From Corynebacterium gottingense (lineage in GTDB: Bacteria; Actinomycetota; Actinomycetes; Mycobacteriales; Mycobacteriaceae), in contig NZ_RDRE01000003.1 in the NCBI RefSeq assembly GCF_003693265.1, forward strand, positions 124,001-188,000: a stretch of DNA of 64,000 nt, in the 5' to 3' direction. Shown piece after piece: positions 43,511 to 52,604 of this stretch (position 1 is the stretch's first letter; each line of letters begins with the position of its first letter). The position numbers were made by a program, and so were the translations under genes. The notes under the pieces were generated by a model that saw nothing but the letters and a program-made list of their open reading frames with translations, was not told the DNA's origin and did not search any database.

Positions 43511-43520
43511 GTCGATAAGC
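43508..43520 (+). repeat. Dispersed repeat copy, one mismatch, pflA upstream region
   Basis: CGCGTCGATAAGC, one base from the GGCGTCGNNAAGC consensus, beginning in the last bases of the hairpin and ending 21 bp before the pflA start. Confidence 0.6.
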
Positions 43521-43541
43521 ACACAGCACAGGAGGCCAGCC

Positions 43542-44417
43542 ATGGCGCAAGATGGCACAACCGGCGTAGTCACACTCGAACCCCAGCAGGGCGAACGCAT
43601 CAGAGGCGTCGCCGCGGGCCTTGGCGGCACCGCCGATGCCGACATGGAAATCACCCGACCCGAGCTGCTCGAGGCGCGCCGCACCGGCGGCATCGGGCTC
43701 GTCCACTCGTGGGAGCTCGTCACCGCCGTCGACGGCCCCGGCACCCGCATGACCATCTTCCTGTCCGGCTGCCCCCTGCGCTGCCTGTACTGCCACAACC
43801 CTGACACGATGGAGATGAAGGAAGGCACCCTCGAATCCGTCGAGTCTGTGGCGAACCGCGTGAAGCGCTACAAGCGCATCTTCGACGCCACCGGAGGCGG
43901 CCTCACCCTCTCCGGCGGCGAGCCGCTGTTCCAGATCGCGTTCACGCGCCGCCTGCTGAAGATGGTGCACTCCGCGGGCATCCACACCACGATCGACACC
44001 TCCGGCTACCTGGGCGCGCGTCTGCGCGACGAGGACCTGGATAACATCGACCTGTTCCTCCTCGACGTGAAGTCCGGCGACGAAGAGACGTACCAGCGCG
44101 TGACCAAGCGCCAGCTGCAGCCCACCATCGACTTCGGCGACCGCCTCAGTGAGAAGGGCAAGCGCGTCTGGATCCGCTTCGTCGTCGTGCCCGGCTACAC
44201 GGACTCCGAGGAGAACGTGAACAACGTCGCCGACATCGTCGCCCGCTGGACCAACAACGTCGAGCGCGTCGAGGTCCTCCCCTTCCACAACATGGGCGCC
44301 GACAAGTGGAAGAAGATCGGTATGCCGTACGAGCTCGACGACGTCACTCCGCCGTCGCCCGAGCACGTCGAGCACATCCGCGACATCTTCCGCTCGCGCG
44401 GCCTCGAGGTTCACTAG
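43542..44417 (+). CDS. pflA: Pyruvate formate-lyase activating enzyme
   Basis: Radical-SAM enzyme that generates the glycyl radical on Gly58 of the small subunit. The 4Fe-4S cysteines are Cys77, Cys81 and Cys84 in SGCPLRCLYCHNPD; the SAM-contact motif is LTLSGGEPLFQ near residue 124. At 291 residues it is about 45 longer than E. coli PflA, with an extra N-terminal segment before HSWELVTAVDGPGTR. AGGAGG is placed 7 nt before the ATG. Third gene of the pfl operon. Confidence 0.95.
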   Translation: MAQDGTTGVVTLEPQQGERIRGVAAGLGGTADADMEITRPELLEARRTGGIGLVHSWELVTAVDGPGTRMTIFLSGCPLRCLYCHNPDTMEMKEGTLESVESVANRVKRYKRIFDATGGGLTLSGGEPLFQIAFTRRLLKMVHSAGIHTTIDTSGYLGARLRDEDLDNIDLFLLDVKSGDEETYQRVTKRQLQPTIDFGDRLSEKGKRVWIRFVVVPGYTDSEENVNNVADIVARWTNNVERVEVLPFHNMGADKWKKIGMPYELDDVTPPSPEHVEHIRDIFRSRGLEVH

Positions 44418-44432
44418 CGCCCCGGGCTCGTC

Positions 44433-44456
44433 GCTTATCGACGCCACGTCTTCCCC
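44433..44456 (-). repeat. Dispersed repeat copy after pflA
   Basis: On the minus strand GGGGAAGACGTGGCGTCG then ATAAGC; core 44433-44445. It starts 16 bp after the pflA stop. Confidence 0.72.
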
Positions 44457-44488
44457 TCCGTCGCGAGTTCGCGCTCGCGCGGAGGGCG

Positions 44489-44555
44489 TAGTATTTTTTA
44501 AGGGCTTCGCTTCGGCCAAGCCACGATCTGCCCGTTGCAACCGGCCCGGCCGGTT
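44489..44555 (+). promoter_or_regulatory. corA promoter and palindromic leader
   Basis: TAGTAT (44489-44494) followed by a T-run is a likely -10. The leader ends with a 17-nt palindrome, AACCGGCC-C-GGCCGGTT (44539-44555), 8 bp before the ribosome site GAAGGGAGG. A stem here could hide or present the ribosome site. Confidence 0.5.
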
Positions 44556-44577
44556 CGTCACACGAAGGGAGGCTGCT

Positions 44578-45651
44578 ATGCCGCCTCGGATTCCACTTCC
44601 CCGTCAACGGCCGAAGAAGAACTTCGCACCAGTTGCTCAACACGTCCCGGTGCCGATAGAACGCTCGATTGATTTCTGCCGCATCTTCGTCGACGGCAAG
44701 CGCCAGCCCGGCAACGCGCGTGTGGCGCAGGCGCTCGAGCGCGTCAACCAGCATGACAACGCCTTCGTGTGGCTGTCGCTCAAGGAGCCCACGACGACGC
44801 AGATGGAGCGCATCGCGGAGCTCTTCGACCTGCACGACCTCATCGTCGACGACGTCATCGACGCCCACCAGCGCCCTAAAGTGGAGCGCTACGACGACCA
44901 GCTCTTCCTGGTCATCCGCACCGTCTACTACCGCGACGACGAAGAGGTCTCCGACGCCCGCGAGATCATTTCCACCGGCGAGGTGCAGATCGTGGTCGGC
45001 CCCAACTTCGCCATCACGATCCGCCACAACGCGCCCCTCCCCGACCTGACCGGCCAGCTGGAGGAGGACGAGGAGCTTGCCATCCTCGGCCCCGCGGCCG
45101 TGGCGTGGAAGGTCTCCGACTACGCGGTGGACAACCACCTGCGCGTCGCCCAGGCGCTGAGCATCGACGTCGACGACCTGGAAAACGAGGTGTTCACTCC
45201 GCGGCGCGACATCAACATCGACAAGATCTACATGTACAAGCGTGAGGTTTTGGAGATGCGGCACGCTATTGACCCGCTCGCGCCGGCGCTGAAAAACAGC
45301 CTGGTCAGCCACAAGGACTTGCTCCGCAAAACGCTGCGCTCGTACTTCCGCGACGTCGTCGACAACGCGACCATCGCCAGCGACCACCTCTTCGGCTTCG
45401 ACGAGCGCCTCTCGTCGCTTCTCGACGCCTCCGTGGCCAAAGTCAGCATGCAGCAAAACAGCGACATGCGCACCATCTCCGCCGTCGTCGGTATGGCCGC
45501 CGCCCCGACCATGATCGCCGGCATCTACGGCATGAACTTTGAGAACATGCCCGAGCTGAGCTGGGCGTACGGCTATCCGGTCGTGCTCATCGTCATGTTT
45601 GCGTCGATGGCCATCATGTACTGGTGGTTTAGGCGAAATAACTGGCTGTAG
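44578..45651 (+). CDS. corA: CorA-family magnesium transporter
   Basis: A 357-residue pentameric channel for Mg2+ (and Co2+/Ni2+). The long cytoplasmic domain is followed by two C-terminal spans separated by the selectivity motif Gly-Met-Asn in YGMNFENMPEL near residue 321. A dispersed-repeat copy in reverse orientation (45417-45429) encodes part of SSLLDAS just before the first span. The structured leader upstream may be a control site. Ends 3 bp from the convergent thioesterase gene. Confidence 0.94.
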   Translation: MPPRIPLPRQRPKKNFAPVAQHVPVPIERSIDFCRIFVDGKRQPGNARVAQALERVNQHDNAFVWLSLKEPTTTQMERIAELFDLHDLIVDDVIDAHQRPKVERYDDQLFLVIRTVYYRDDEEVSDAREIISTGEVQIVVGPNFAITIRHNAPLPDLTGQLEEDEELAILGPAAVAWKVSDYAVDNHLRVAQALSIDVDDLENEVFTPRRDINIDKIYMYKREVLEMRHAIDPLAPALKNSLVSHKDLLRKTLRSYFRDVVDNATIASDHLFGFDERLSSLLDASVAKVSMQQNSDMRTISAVVGMAAAPTMIAGIYGMNFENMPELSWAYGYPVVLIVMFASMAIMYWWFRRNNWL

Positions 45652-45654
45652 GTG

Positions 45655-46107
45655 TTACGTGGCGTCGACAAGCATGAGCTTAAGGTTCGTCACCGCAACC
45701 AGCTTGTCGCCGTTTCGCTGCTCCACGCGCCACAGGTGCGTGCGCTTGCCGGTGTGCACCGGGCGCGCGACCGCTTCGATCCGCCCGCCGGAAACGCCGC
45801 CCAGCAGGTCGGTGTAGTTACTCATCCCTAGCGCCGGGCGGCCCGCCGCCGCGATCGCCGCCATCGAGCCGATCGTTTCGCCTATCGACGCATACACGCC
45901 CCCATTCACCACACCCGTGAGCTGCAAGTGCTGCGGCCCCACTTCGACGTAGCCCTCGGTGCGCTCCGCCGAACACGCGGTGATGACGATCCCGATGTGC
46001 GGGCCGAACCCGATGTCGTGCGCGTTGAGGTCGCGCAGCTCGTCCGCGCTCAGCGGCTCGACCAGCGGCTCTCTGGCAAAGCGGCTGCGGTAATCGTGCG
46101 TCTCCAT
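45655..46107 (-). CDS. Hotdog-fold thioesterase (PaaI-like)
   Basis: A 150-residue acyl-CoA thioesterase relative. The hotdog signature is LTGVVNGGVYASIGETIGSMAA, with the catalytic Glu in the second half and Asn/Gly where PaaI binds CoA. Substrate unknown. ATG 46107 is 6 nt after TAGAGT (46114-46119 on this strand). The last codons (VDAT) are made of a dispersed-repeat copy (45661-45673) 4 nt from the stop. Divergent from gnd. Confidence 0.87.
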   Translation of the reverse strand: METHDYRSRFAREPLVEPLSADELRDLNAHDIGFGPHIGIVITACSAERTEGYVEVGPQHLQLTGVVNGGVYASIGETIGSMAAIAAAGRPALGMSNYTDLLGGVSGGRIEAVARPVHTGKRTHLWRVEQRNGDKLVAVTNLKLMLVDAT

Positions 46108-46154
46108 GTGCACACTCTACCGCCCGCCCGAACGCGGCGCGTAGAATCGAGCGC
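46108..46154. promoter_or_regulatory. Divergent leaderless promoters, thioesterase and gnd
   Basis: TAGAGT on the minus strand (46114-46119) and TAGAAT on the plus strand (46142-46147) each stand 6-7 nt from a start codon. Both promoters fit in 47 bp. Confidence 0.7.
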
Positions 46155-47624
46155 ATGACTGATGCATCCCCCGCTACCGGACTCGCCCAGATCGGCGTCG
46201 TTGGCATGGCCGTCATGGGCTCCAACCTCGCCCGCAACTTCGCCTCCAAGGGCCACACGGTGGCCATCTATAACCGCTCGCCGGAAAAGACGCGCGCCGT
46301 CATGGCTGAGCACGGCGCCGAAGGGAATTTCGTCCCCTCGGAGACCATCGAAGATTTCGTGGCTTCCCTCGAGCGCCCGCGCAAGGCCATCATCATGGTC
46401 CAGGCTGGCGCCGCGACCGATGCGGTGATCGACCAGCTCGCATCCGCGATGGACGACGGCGACATCATCATCGACGGCGGCAACTCTCTGTTCACCGACA
46501 CGATCCGCCGCGAGAAGGAGGTCGCCGCGCGCGGCCGCCACTTCGTCGGCGCCGGCATCTCCGGTGGCGAAGAGGGAGCGCTGCGCGGCCCGTCGATTAT
46601 GCCCGGCGGCCCGAAGGAATCCTGGGAGACGCTCGGTCCCCTGCTCGAGGACATTTCCGCGAAGGTCGACGGCACCCCGTGCGTCACCCACATCGGCCCC
46701 GACGGCGCCGGCCACTTTGTCAAGATGGTCCACAACGGCATCGAGTACGCCGACATGCAGGTGATCGGCGAGGCCTACCATCTCCTGCGCTACGGCGCCG
46801 GCCTCACGCCCGCCGAGCTCGCGGACATCTTCAGCACCTGGAACGAGGGCGACCTGGACTCCTACCTCATCGAGATCACCGCCGAGGTGCTGCGTCAGAC
46901 CGACGCGAAGACGGGCAAGCCGTTCATCGACGTCATCCTGGACGCCGCCGGCCAAAAGGGCACCGGCCGCTGGACCGTCAAGGAGGCGCTCGACCTCGGT
47001 GTGCCGGTCACGGGGATCGGCGAGGCGGTGTTTGCGCGCGCGTTGTCGTCGGCAATCGCCCAGCGCGAGGCTGCCCAGCGCATCGGGCTGCCCGCGGGCG
47101 AGGTGACCACGCTCGATGACCTCGGCGTGGACAAGGACGCCTTCGTCGAGGACGTGCGCCGCGCGCTCTACGCCTCCAAGCTCGTCGCGTACGCGCAGGG
47201 TTTCGACGAGATCAACGCCGGTTCGCAGGAGTACGGCTGGGATCTCGAGCCGGGCGCGCTCGCGCGCATCTGGCGCGGCGGCTGCATCATCCGCGCGAAG
47301 TTCCTCAACCGCATCACCGAGGCCTACGAGAACGACCCCAAGCTGCCCTCCCTGCTGCTCGACCCGTACTTCAAGCAGGAGCTCGAGGGCGGGCTTATCG
47401 ACGCCTGGCGCCGCGTCGTCATCACCGCCACCCAACTCGGTCTGCCGGTCCCGGTCTTCGCGTCGTCGCTGTCGTACTACGACTCGCTGCGCTCGAACCG
47501 CCTCCCGGCAGCGCTGATCCAGGGCCAGCGCGACTTCTTCGGCGCGCACACCTACAAGCGCGTCGACATGGACGGCACCTACCACACCACGTGGTCGGGA
47601 AGCCGCGAAGAGATCGACGCGTAA
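46155..47624 (+). CDS. gnd: 6-phosphogluconate dehydrogenase, decarboxylating
   Basis: Oxidative pentose-phosphate pathway: 6-phosphogluconate to ribulose 5-phosphate, CO2 and NADPH. The 489-residue protein starts with IGVVGMAVMGSNLARN (nucleotide loop), has the signature ISGGEEGALRGPSIMPGG and the catalytic Lys in GHFVKMVHNGIEY. Start ATG 46155, 7 nt after TAGAAT. The protein is the long, homodimeric form. A reverse copy of the dispersed repeat (47393-47405) encodes part of GGLIDAW. Confidence 0.97.
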   Translation: MTDASPATGLAQIGVVGMAVMGSNLARNFASKGHTVAIYNRSPEKTRAVMAEHGAEGNFVPSETIEDFVASLERPRKAIIMVQAGAATDAVIDQLASAMDDGDIIIDGGNSLFTDTIRREKEVAARGRHFVGAGISGGEEGALRGPSIMPGGPKESWETLGPLLEDISAKVDGTPCVTHIGPDGAGHFVKMVHNGIEYADMQVIGEAYHLLRYGAGLTPAELADIFSTWNEGDLDSYLIEITAEVLRQTDAKTGKPFIDVILDAAGQKGTGRWTVKEALDLGVPVTGIGEAVFARALSSAIAQREAAQRIGLPAGEVTTLDDLGVDKDAFVEDVRRALYASKLVAYAQGFDEINAGSQEYGWDLEPGALARIWRGGCIIRAKFLNRITEAYENDPKLPSLLLDPYFKQELEGGLIDAWRRVVITATQLGLPVPVFASSLSYYDSLRSNRLPAALIQGQRDFFGAHTYKRVDMDGTYHTTWSGSREEIDA

Positions 47625-47631
47625 GCAAAAC

Positions 47632-48708
47632 CTACTTATCGGGCGGGCCGGTCGCCGCTGTGGTGGCCAACCGTTTTGCGCGCACCCACGGATCGCCGTG
47701 GTTTCTGCCCCGGGGCGTGACGTAGCCTCCGGGGCTTTTCCATACGATCTGCCCGTCGACGCGCTCCATCCGGCCGCGGTGCGGGCGGCCGTTTTGCCGA
47801 TTGTGGTACGTGCACAACCAGCAGAGATTGTCAATCGTCGTCGTCCCGCCTTTCGACCACTCGTGGATGTGGTGCGCCTCCGAGAAGTCCGCGGGCTGGT
47901 TGCAGTCTTTCCACGCGCAGGTGGGCGCATCCGCGCTCATGAGGAGGCGCATCTCGCGGGACGCGTGGCGCAGCGTGGTGCCGTAGAGGTTGATCGGCCC
48001 GTCGGTTGGCGAGATCAACGCGATGTACCCAGACTCCCGCAGCTTCCGGTTGATCAGCTCCGCGCCGGTGAGCCATTCGCCGTTGGTGAGCTGCACCTCG
48101 ATCTCTTCGGTGCGCTCGGGGTGCTTGCGCCACTGCGCAAAGTCGCCGATGTCCATGTTGAGCACCGTGGTCAACGCCGCCGCGGGGGCCGCGGTCGCGC
48201 CTCCGCCCTTCGCCCAGCCCGCCGGGTCGCCCTTCGCCGCCTCAAACAGCGGCAGCACGTCGCTGGTGCGCGCGGTGAGGTGCATGGTGGACCAGCCCTG
48301 GTCGTGGAACGTGACGCTCGCCTTCGGCTCCCGCGGCCGCGCCGGCTGCAGTTCCTTCTTCAACGCCCTGGCCCGCCGTGTGATCGCGCGGAGGTCGCCG
48401 CGCGTTTCGCACAACGTGGTGCGGTATTTCCACCGGTCCGCGTCTGTCTCCAAGCTTCTCGACGACCGCGCAATAAACGCCAGCGTCTCCAACCGGTGCT
48501 GATTTTCGCGCGCCGCCGCGACGCACGCGTCCTGCGCCCGGCGGTTGCGCACCTGCCCGAAGTAGACCTCGGCCGCGCCCATCAGTTGTTCAGCGCGATC
48601 GCGCTCCATCCCGCGGTCGACCAGCGCGTCGACGCTCGACTCCGCCGCATCGGCGATGATGGCAATGCCGTTGCGGTCGTGGTGGATGAGGGCGTCGATA
48701 AGCGTCAT
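47632..48708 (-). CDS. HNH endonuclease domain protein, DUF222-type
   Basis: A 358-residue protein with an N-terminal helical DUF222-like region and a C-terminal HNH domain: CAWKDCNQPADFSEAHHIHEW, then LCWLCTYHNRQNG, with zinc Cys pairs and the HNH His and Asn. Such proteins are multi-copy in actinobacteria, sometimes with 13E12 repeat elements; their role is not settled. ATG 48708 is 7 nt after TATGCT (48716-48721 on this strand). A copy of the dispersed repeat covers its codons 3-6 (48691-48703). Confidence 0.85.
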   Translation of the reverse strand: MTLIDALIHHDRNGIAIIADAAESSVDALVDRGMERDRAEQLMGAAEVYFGQVRNRRAQDACVAAARENQHRLETLAFIARSSRSLETDADRWKYRTTLCETRGDLRAITRRARALKKELQPARPREPKASVTFHDQGWSTMHLTARTSDVLPLFEAAKGDPAGWAKGGGATAAPAAALTTVLNMDIGDFAQWRKHPERTEEIEVQLTNGEWLTGAELINRKLRESGYIALISPTDGPINLYGTTLRHASREMRLLMSADAPTCAWKDCNQPADFSEAHHIHEWSKGGTTTIDNLCWLCTYHNRQNGRPHRGRMERVDGQIVWKSPGGYVTPRGRNHGDPWVRAKRLATTAATGPPDK

Positions 48709-48855
48709 GCCCCAGAGCATAGCCGCACCACAACGCGCTGACCAGCGTAAACGGCAAAGTGTGAGAAGTCTTCCAAAACCTGCCGCGGAGGGAACCGCAG
48801 GCCCGCCGCGTGCGTCTAATAGGGTTTGGGGTTTTCGCGCGCTAAAGTGGTCGCA

Positions 48856-50148
48856 ATGACATCGTCGACACCGTCTCCCACAACTTTCGCCGAACTCGGC
48901 CTGCCACAACCCGTGGTCACAGTGCTCACACGCCAGGGCATCGAGCACCCGTTCCCCATCCAGGAGGCGGCGATCCCGGACGCGCTCGCCGGCCGCGATG
49001 TCCTCGGCCGCGGCCCCACCGGATCAGGCAAAACATTCACGTTCGGCCTGCCCATCCTCGCCCGCCTCGCTGGCGCTCCCAGCCGCCCGGGCCACCCGCG
49101 CGGCCTCGTGCTCGCGCCCACCCGAGAGCTCGCCGCGCAGATCCGCGAAAGGCTTGACGACGCCGCCGCAGCCCTCGGCCTCCGCATCCTCGAAGTCGTG
49201 GGCGGCGTCAACGTGAACAAGCACATCCGCGCGCTTGCCGCCCCCGTCGACCTGCTCGTGGCCACGCCGGGGCGCGCGCAGGACCTCATCGACCAGAAGA
49301 AGCTCTCCCTCGACGCGGTGGAAATCACAGCGCTCGACGAGGCCGACCAGATGGCCGACATGGGCTTCCTCCCCCAGGTACGCAAGCTGCTCGACCGCAC
49401 GCCCGAGAACGGGCAGCGGCTGCTGTTCTCGGCGACGCTTGACGGGGACGTCGAGAAGCTCGTGGCCCGCTACATGCACGACCCGGTGACGCACTCGACC
49501 GCGCCTGTCGAGGCGGCGGTGGACACGATGGAGCACGTCCGGCTGCTCGTCGGCGGCCGCGAGGAGCGCAACGAGATCGTCCTCCAGATCGCCGCTCGCG
49601 ACGGCAAAACGATCATGTTCATGCGCACGAAGCACGGCGTGGACCGCCAGGTGAAGAAGCTGCGCCGCGTCGGCATCAACGCGCAGGGCCTGCACGGCGA
49701 CAAGGGCCAGGGCGCGCGCACGCGGGCGATCGAGGGCTTCGGCGACGGTTCCACGCCCGTGCTCGTGGCCACAGACATCGCGGCGCGCGGCATCGACATC
49801 AACGACGTCTCGCTCGTCGTCCACGTCGACCCGCCCGCCGAGCACAAGGCGTACCTGCACCGCGCCGGGCGCACCGCCCGCGCGGGCACGTCCGGCACCG
49901 TCGTCACGCTCGTCATGGACGACCAGCGCCAGGAAGTGGAAAAGTTGCTCAAGAAGGCGGGTGTCGACGCGCGCGAGGTCCGCGTCACCCCGATGTCTGA
50001 AGCGTTAGTTAAGATCACGGGTGCACGCAAGCCGGAGGGCGCTCCCCTGCCGCCGCCGGGACAACCTGCGCGTGGGCGTCGACAAGCGAAGCCCTCCGGC
50101 CGCAACAAGCGGCGCGGGAATCGAACACGAAGGAGTCACGGGCGCTAA
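48856..50148 (+). CDS. DEAD-box RNA helicase
   Basis: A 430-residue helicase for RNA unwinding in ribosome assembly or mRNA decay. Q motif TFAELGLPQPVVTVLTRQGI then PFPIQEAAI; Walker A RGPTGSGKT; TPGR; DEAD in ALDEADQMADMG; SAT in LLFSATL; HRAGRTARAG. The basic tail (RGRRQAKPSGRNKRRGNRT) contains a dispersed-repeat copy (50075-50087). ATG 48856 is 7 nt after TAAAGT (48843-48848). RhlE-like by size and motif, but I do not assign a symbol. Confidence 0.93.
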   Translation: MTSSTPSPTTFAELGLPQPVVTVLTRQGIEHPFPIQEAAIPDALAGRDVLGRGPTGSGKTFTFGLPILARLAGAPSRPGHPRGLVLAPTRELAAQIRERLDDAAAALGLRILEVVGGVNVNKHIRALAAPVDLLVATPGRAQDLIDQKKLSLDAVEITALDEADQMADMGFLPQVRKLLDRTPENGQRLLFSATLDGDVEKLVARYMHDPVTHSTAPVEAAVDTMEHVRLLVGGREERNEIVLQIAARDGKTIMFMRTKHGVDRQVKKLRRVGINAQGLHGDKGQGARTRAIEGFGDGSTPVLVATDIAARGIDINDVSLVVHVDPPAEHKAYLHRAGRTARAGTSGTVVTLVMDDQRQEVEKLLKKAGVDAREVRVTPMSEALVKITGARKPEGAPLPPPGQPARGRRQAKPSGRNKRRGNRTRRSHGR

Positions 50149-50160
50149 CGCGCAACCATA

Positions 50161-51555
50161 ATGGACATACTCATATCCATCCTCTCCCTTGCGGGTTTCA
50201 TACTGCTCACCGCCTCAACGGGCCTGTTCGTGGCGATCGAGTTCGCTATGACCGGGCTGGAGCGCTCGGCGGTCGACGCGCACGTGAGGGAAAAGGGCGA
50301 CAAGCGCGCCAAAGCCGTCGCGCGCGACCACGCCAACCTCTCGTTCGCGCTCTCGGGCGCGCAGCTCGGCATCACGCTTACCACCCTCGCATCCGGCTTC
50401 CTCGCGGAGCCGGTGCTGGGCAAGTACTTCGCCCCGCTGCTTGAGCTGGTGGGCTTGGACAAGGACGCGTCCAGCGTCGTGGCGATGGTGCTCGCGCTAA
50501 TCGTCGCGACGCTGCTATCCATGGTGTTCGGCGAGCTTGTGCCCAAGAACATCGCGATCACCAACCCGCTGGGCACCGCCCGGTTCGTGGTCCCGCCGGT
50601 CAACGCGTTCAACAGCTTTTTCCGCGGCTTCATCAATTTCCTGAACAGGTCGGCGAACTTCGTCGTGCGCAAGCTCGGTATGGAGCCGGCCGATGAGCTT
50701 GCGTCGGCGCGCTCCGGCCAGGAGCTGACCGCGATGGTGCGCAGCTCCGCAGAGGCGGGCGGCCTGGACGCCGAGACCGCTGCGGTGATCGACCGCTCGC
50801 TGCAGTTCGGCGACACCACCGCCGAGGAGGTCATGACGCCGCGCTCCACCATCGACGCGCTCGATGCCGACGACACCGTCGCCGACCTCATCGCCTTGGC
50901 GCGCCAGTCCGGCCACTCGCGCTTCCCGGTGCGCCGCGGCGACCTGGATGACACCGTCGGCGTGGTGCACATCAAAGACGCGTTCTCGGTGGACAAGGCC
51001 GACCGCGCCACCACGAAGCTGGCTTCTCTCGCCCGCGAGGTGCCGTTCGTGCCGGGCACGCTCGATGGCGACTCGGTGCTCAACCGGGTCCGCCAGGCCG
51101 GGTCGCAGGTCGTCCTCGTCGCCGACGAGTTCGGAGGCACGCAGGGCTTGGTCACCATCGAGGACGTCGTGGAGGAGATTCTCGGCGAGGTCTACGACGA
51201 GTACGACGACAAGGAGCAGGAGCGCGACTTCCAGCGCATCGGCACCTCGTGGGAGGCTTCCGGGCTTGTGAGGCTTGACGACGTCACCGCCACCACCGGC
51301 TACACCGCACCGGAAGGCCCGTACGAAACCCTCGGCGGCCTGATCATGTCCGTGCTGGGGCGGATCCCCAAGCTGGGCGACAAGGTCGTGCTGCCCAACG
51401 CCGCGGAGAACTTCCAGGAGGGGTTCGAATCCGGCGGCGCCGGAACGTGGGTCGGGCGCGTGTCCGCCATGGATGACCGCCGCGTGGACCGGGTACTGCT
51501 CAGCCCCGTCTCCCCCGCGCAGGCTGAGGAAGTTGCTGGAGGTGAGCGTCGATGA
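50161..51555 (+). CDS. DUF21/CBS/CorC_HlyC membrane protein 1
   Basis: A 464-residue protein in the CNNM/MpfA (hemolysin-C-like) family. An N-terminal DUF21 region with three to four spans (SLAGFILLTASTGLFVAIEFAM ; SALSGAQLGITLTTLASGF in part) precedes paired CBS domains (MTPRSTIDALDADDTVADL, and ADEFGGTQGLVTIEDVVEEI) and a C-terminal CorC_HlyC domain. Members export magnesium or are involved in ion homeostasis. It overlaps gene 2 by 4 nt (ATGA). corA lies 5 kb upstream. Confidence 0.9.
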   Translation: MDILISILSLAGFILLTASTGLFVAIEFAMTGLERSAVDAHVREKGDKRAKAVARDHANLSFALSGAQLGITLTTLASGFLAEPVLGKYFAPLLELVGLDKDASSVVAMVLALIVATLLSMVFGELVPKNIAITNPLGTARFVVPPVNAFNSFFRGFINFLNRSANFVVRKLGMEPADELASARSGQELTAMVRSSAEAGGLDAETAAVIDRSLQFGDTTAEEVMTPRSTIDALDADDTVADLIALARQSGHSRFPVRRGDLDDTVGVVHIKDAFSVDKADRATTKLASLAREVPFVPGTLDGDSVLNRVRQAGSQVVLVADEFGGTQGLVTIEDVVEEILGEVYDEYDDKEQERDFQRIGTSWEASGLVRLDDVTATTGYTAPEGPYETLGGLIMSVLGRIPKLGDKVVLPNAAENFQEGFESGGAGTWVGRVSAMDDRRVDRVLLSPVSPAQAEEVAGGERR

Positions 51556-52604
51556 GCATTTGGGTCGCAATTCTGCTGATCATTTTCCTCCTCGCGGCCA
51601 ACGCGTTCTTTGTCGGCGCCGAGTTTGCGCTGGTGTCGTCGCGCCGCGACCGCCTTGAAAACTTACTCGCCCAGGGAAGGAAGGACGCAAAGGGCGTGCT
51701 CGACGCCACCGAGCACCTGTCGATCTACCTGGCGGGCGCGCAGTTCGGCATCACGATCGCCTCGCTGGTGTTGGGTAAGGTCGCCGAGCCGGCGATCGCG
51801 CACTACATCGAGGTGCCGTTCCTGGCGCTCAACCTGCCCGAGAACCTGCTGCACCCGGTGAGCTTCGCCATCGCGCTGGTGATCATCTCCTACCTGCACA
51901 TCCTGCTTGGAGAGATGGTGCCAAAAAACATCGCAATCGCCGGCCCCGAAACCACGGCGATGTGGCTCACCGGCCCGATGACGGTGTGGATCAAGCTCAC
52001 GCGCCCGGTCATTGAGCTGCTCAACTGGATCGCCCGCAAGACGCTTGCGGCATTCGGCATCGTGCAGCGCGACGAGCTGGACTCCACGGTCGACCAGGAG
52101 CAGCTCGCCAACATGATCCAGGAGTCGCGCGAGGAGGGCCTGCTCGACGCCGAGGAGACCGCCCGCCTGGCCAAGGCCCTGCGTTCCGAGACCCGCAACC
52201 TGAAGGAAGTGATGATCCGCCTGCCGGATCTGAAGACCATCACGTTGCAGCCGTCCGGCATCCGCCTCTCCGCCGTGGAGGAAGCGGTGCGCGATACGGG
52301 GTACTCCCGTTTCCCCGTCCAGACGGAGCCGGGCGTGCTGGTCGGCTACATCCACGTCAAGGACATCTTGGACCTCATGGAGTCCGACGACGCCGATCCC
52401 TTGGTGCCCAAGAAGCGCATCCGCCCCCTCTCCATCGTCGACGGTGCGCAGACGCTTGACGACGCCCTCACCTCCCTCCACCGGCGCTCCGCCCACATGG
52501 CACAGGTCCGGGACAACGGCGAGCTGGTCGGCGTGCTGGCGCTCGAGGACCTCATCGAGGAGTACGTGGGCACCGTCGCAGACTGGACGCATGAGGACGA
52601 GTAG
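51552..52604 (+). CDS. DUF21/CBS membrane protein 2
   Basis: A 350-residue paralogue of the preceding protein: DUF21 spans (AILLIIFLLAANAFFVGAEFAL ; ILLGEMVPKNIAIAGP) and paired CBS motifs, but no CorC_HlyC domain, so it ends after DLIEEYVGTVADW. The two are likely partners in a heteromer, as translational overlap suggests. A reverse dispersed-repeat copy (52454-52466) encodes part of TLDDALTSL. The last 14 nt overlap the next gene. Confidence 0.9.
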   Translation: MSIWVAILLIIFLLAANAFFVGAEFALVSSRRDRLENLLAQGRKDAKGVLDATEHLSIYLAGAQFGITIASLVLGKVAEPAIAHYIEVPFLALNLPENLLHPVSFAIALVIISYLHILLGEMVPKNIAIAGPETTAMWLTGPMTVWIKLTRPVIELLNWIARKTLAAFGIVQRDELDSTVDQEQLANMIQESREEGLLDAEETARLAKALRSETRNLKEVMIRLPDLKTITLQPSGIRLSAVEEAVRDTGYSRFPVQTEPGVLVGYIHVKDILDLMESDDADPLVPKKRIRPLSIVDGAQTLDDALTSLHRRSAHMAQVRDNGELVGVLALEDLIEEYVGTVADWTHEDE

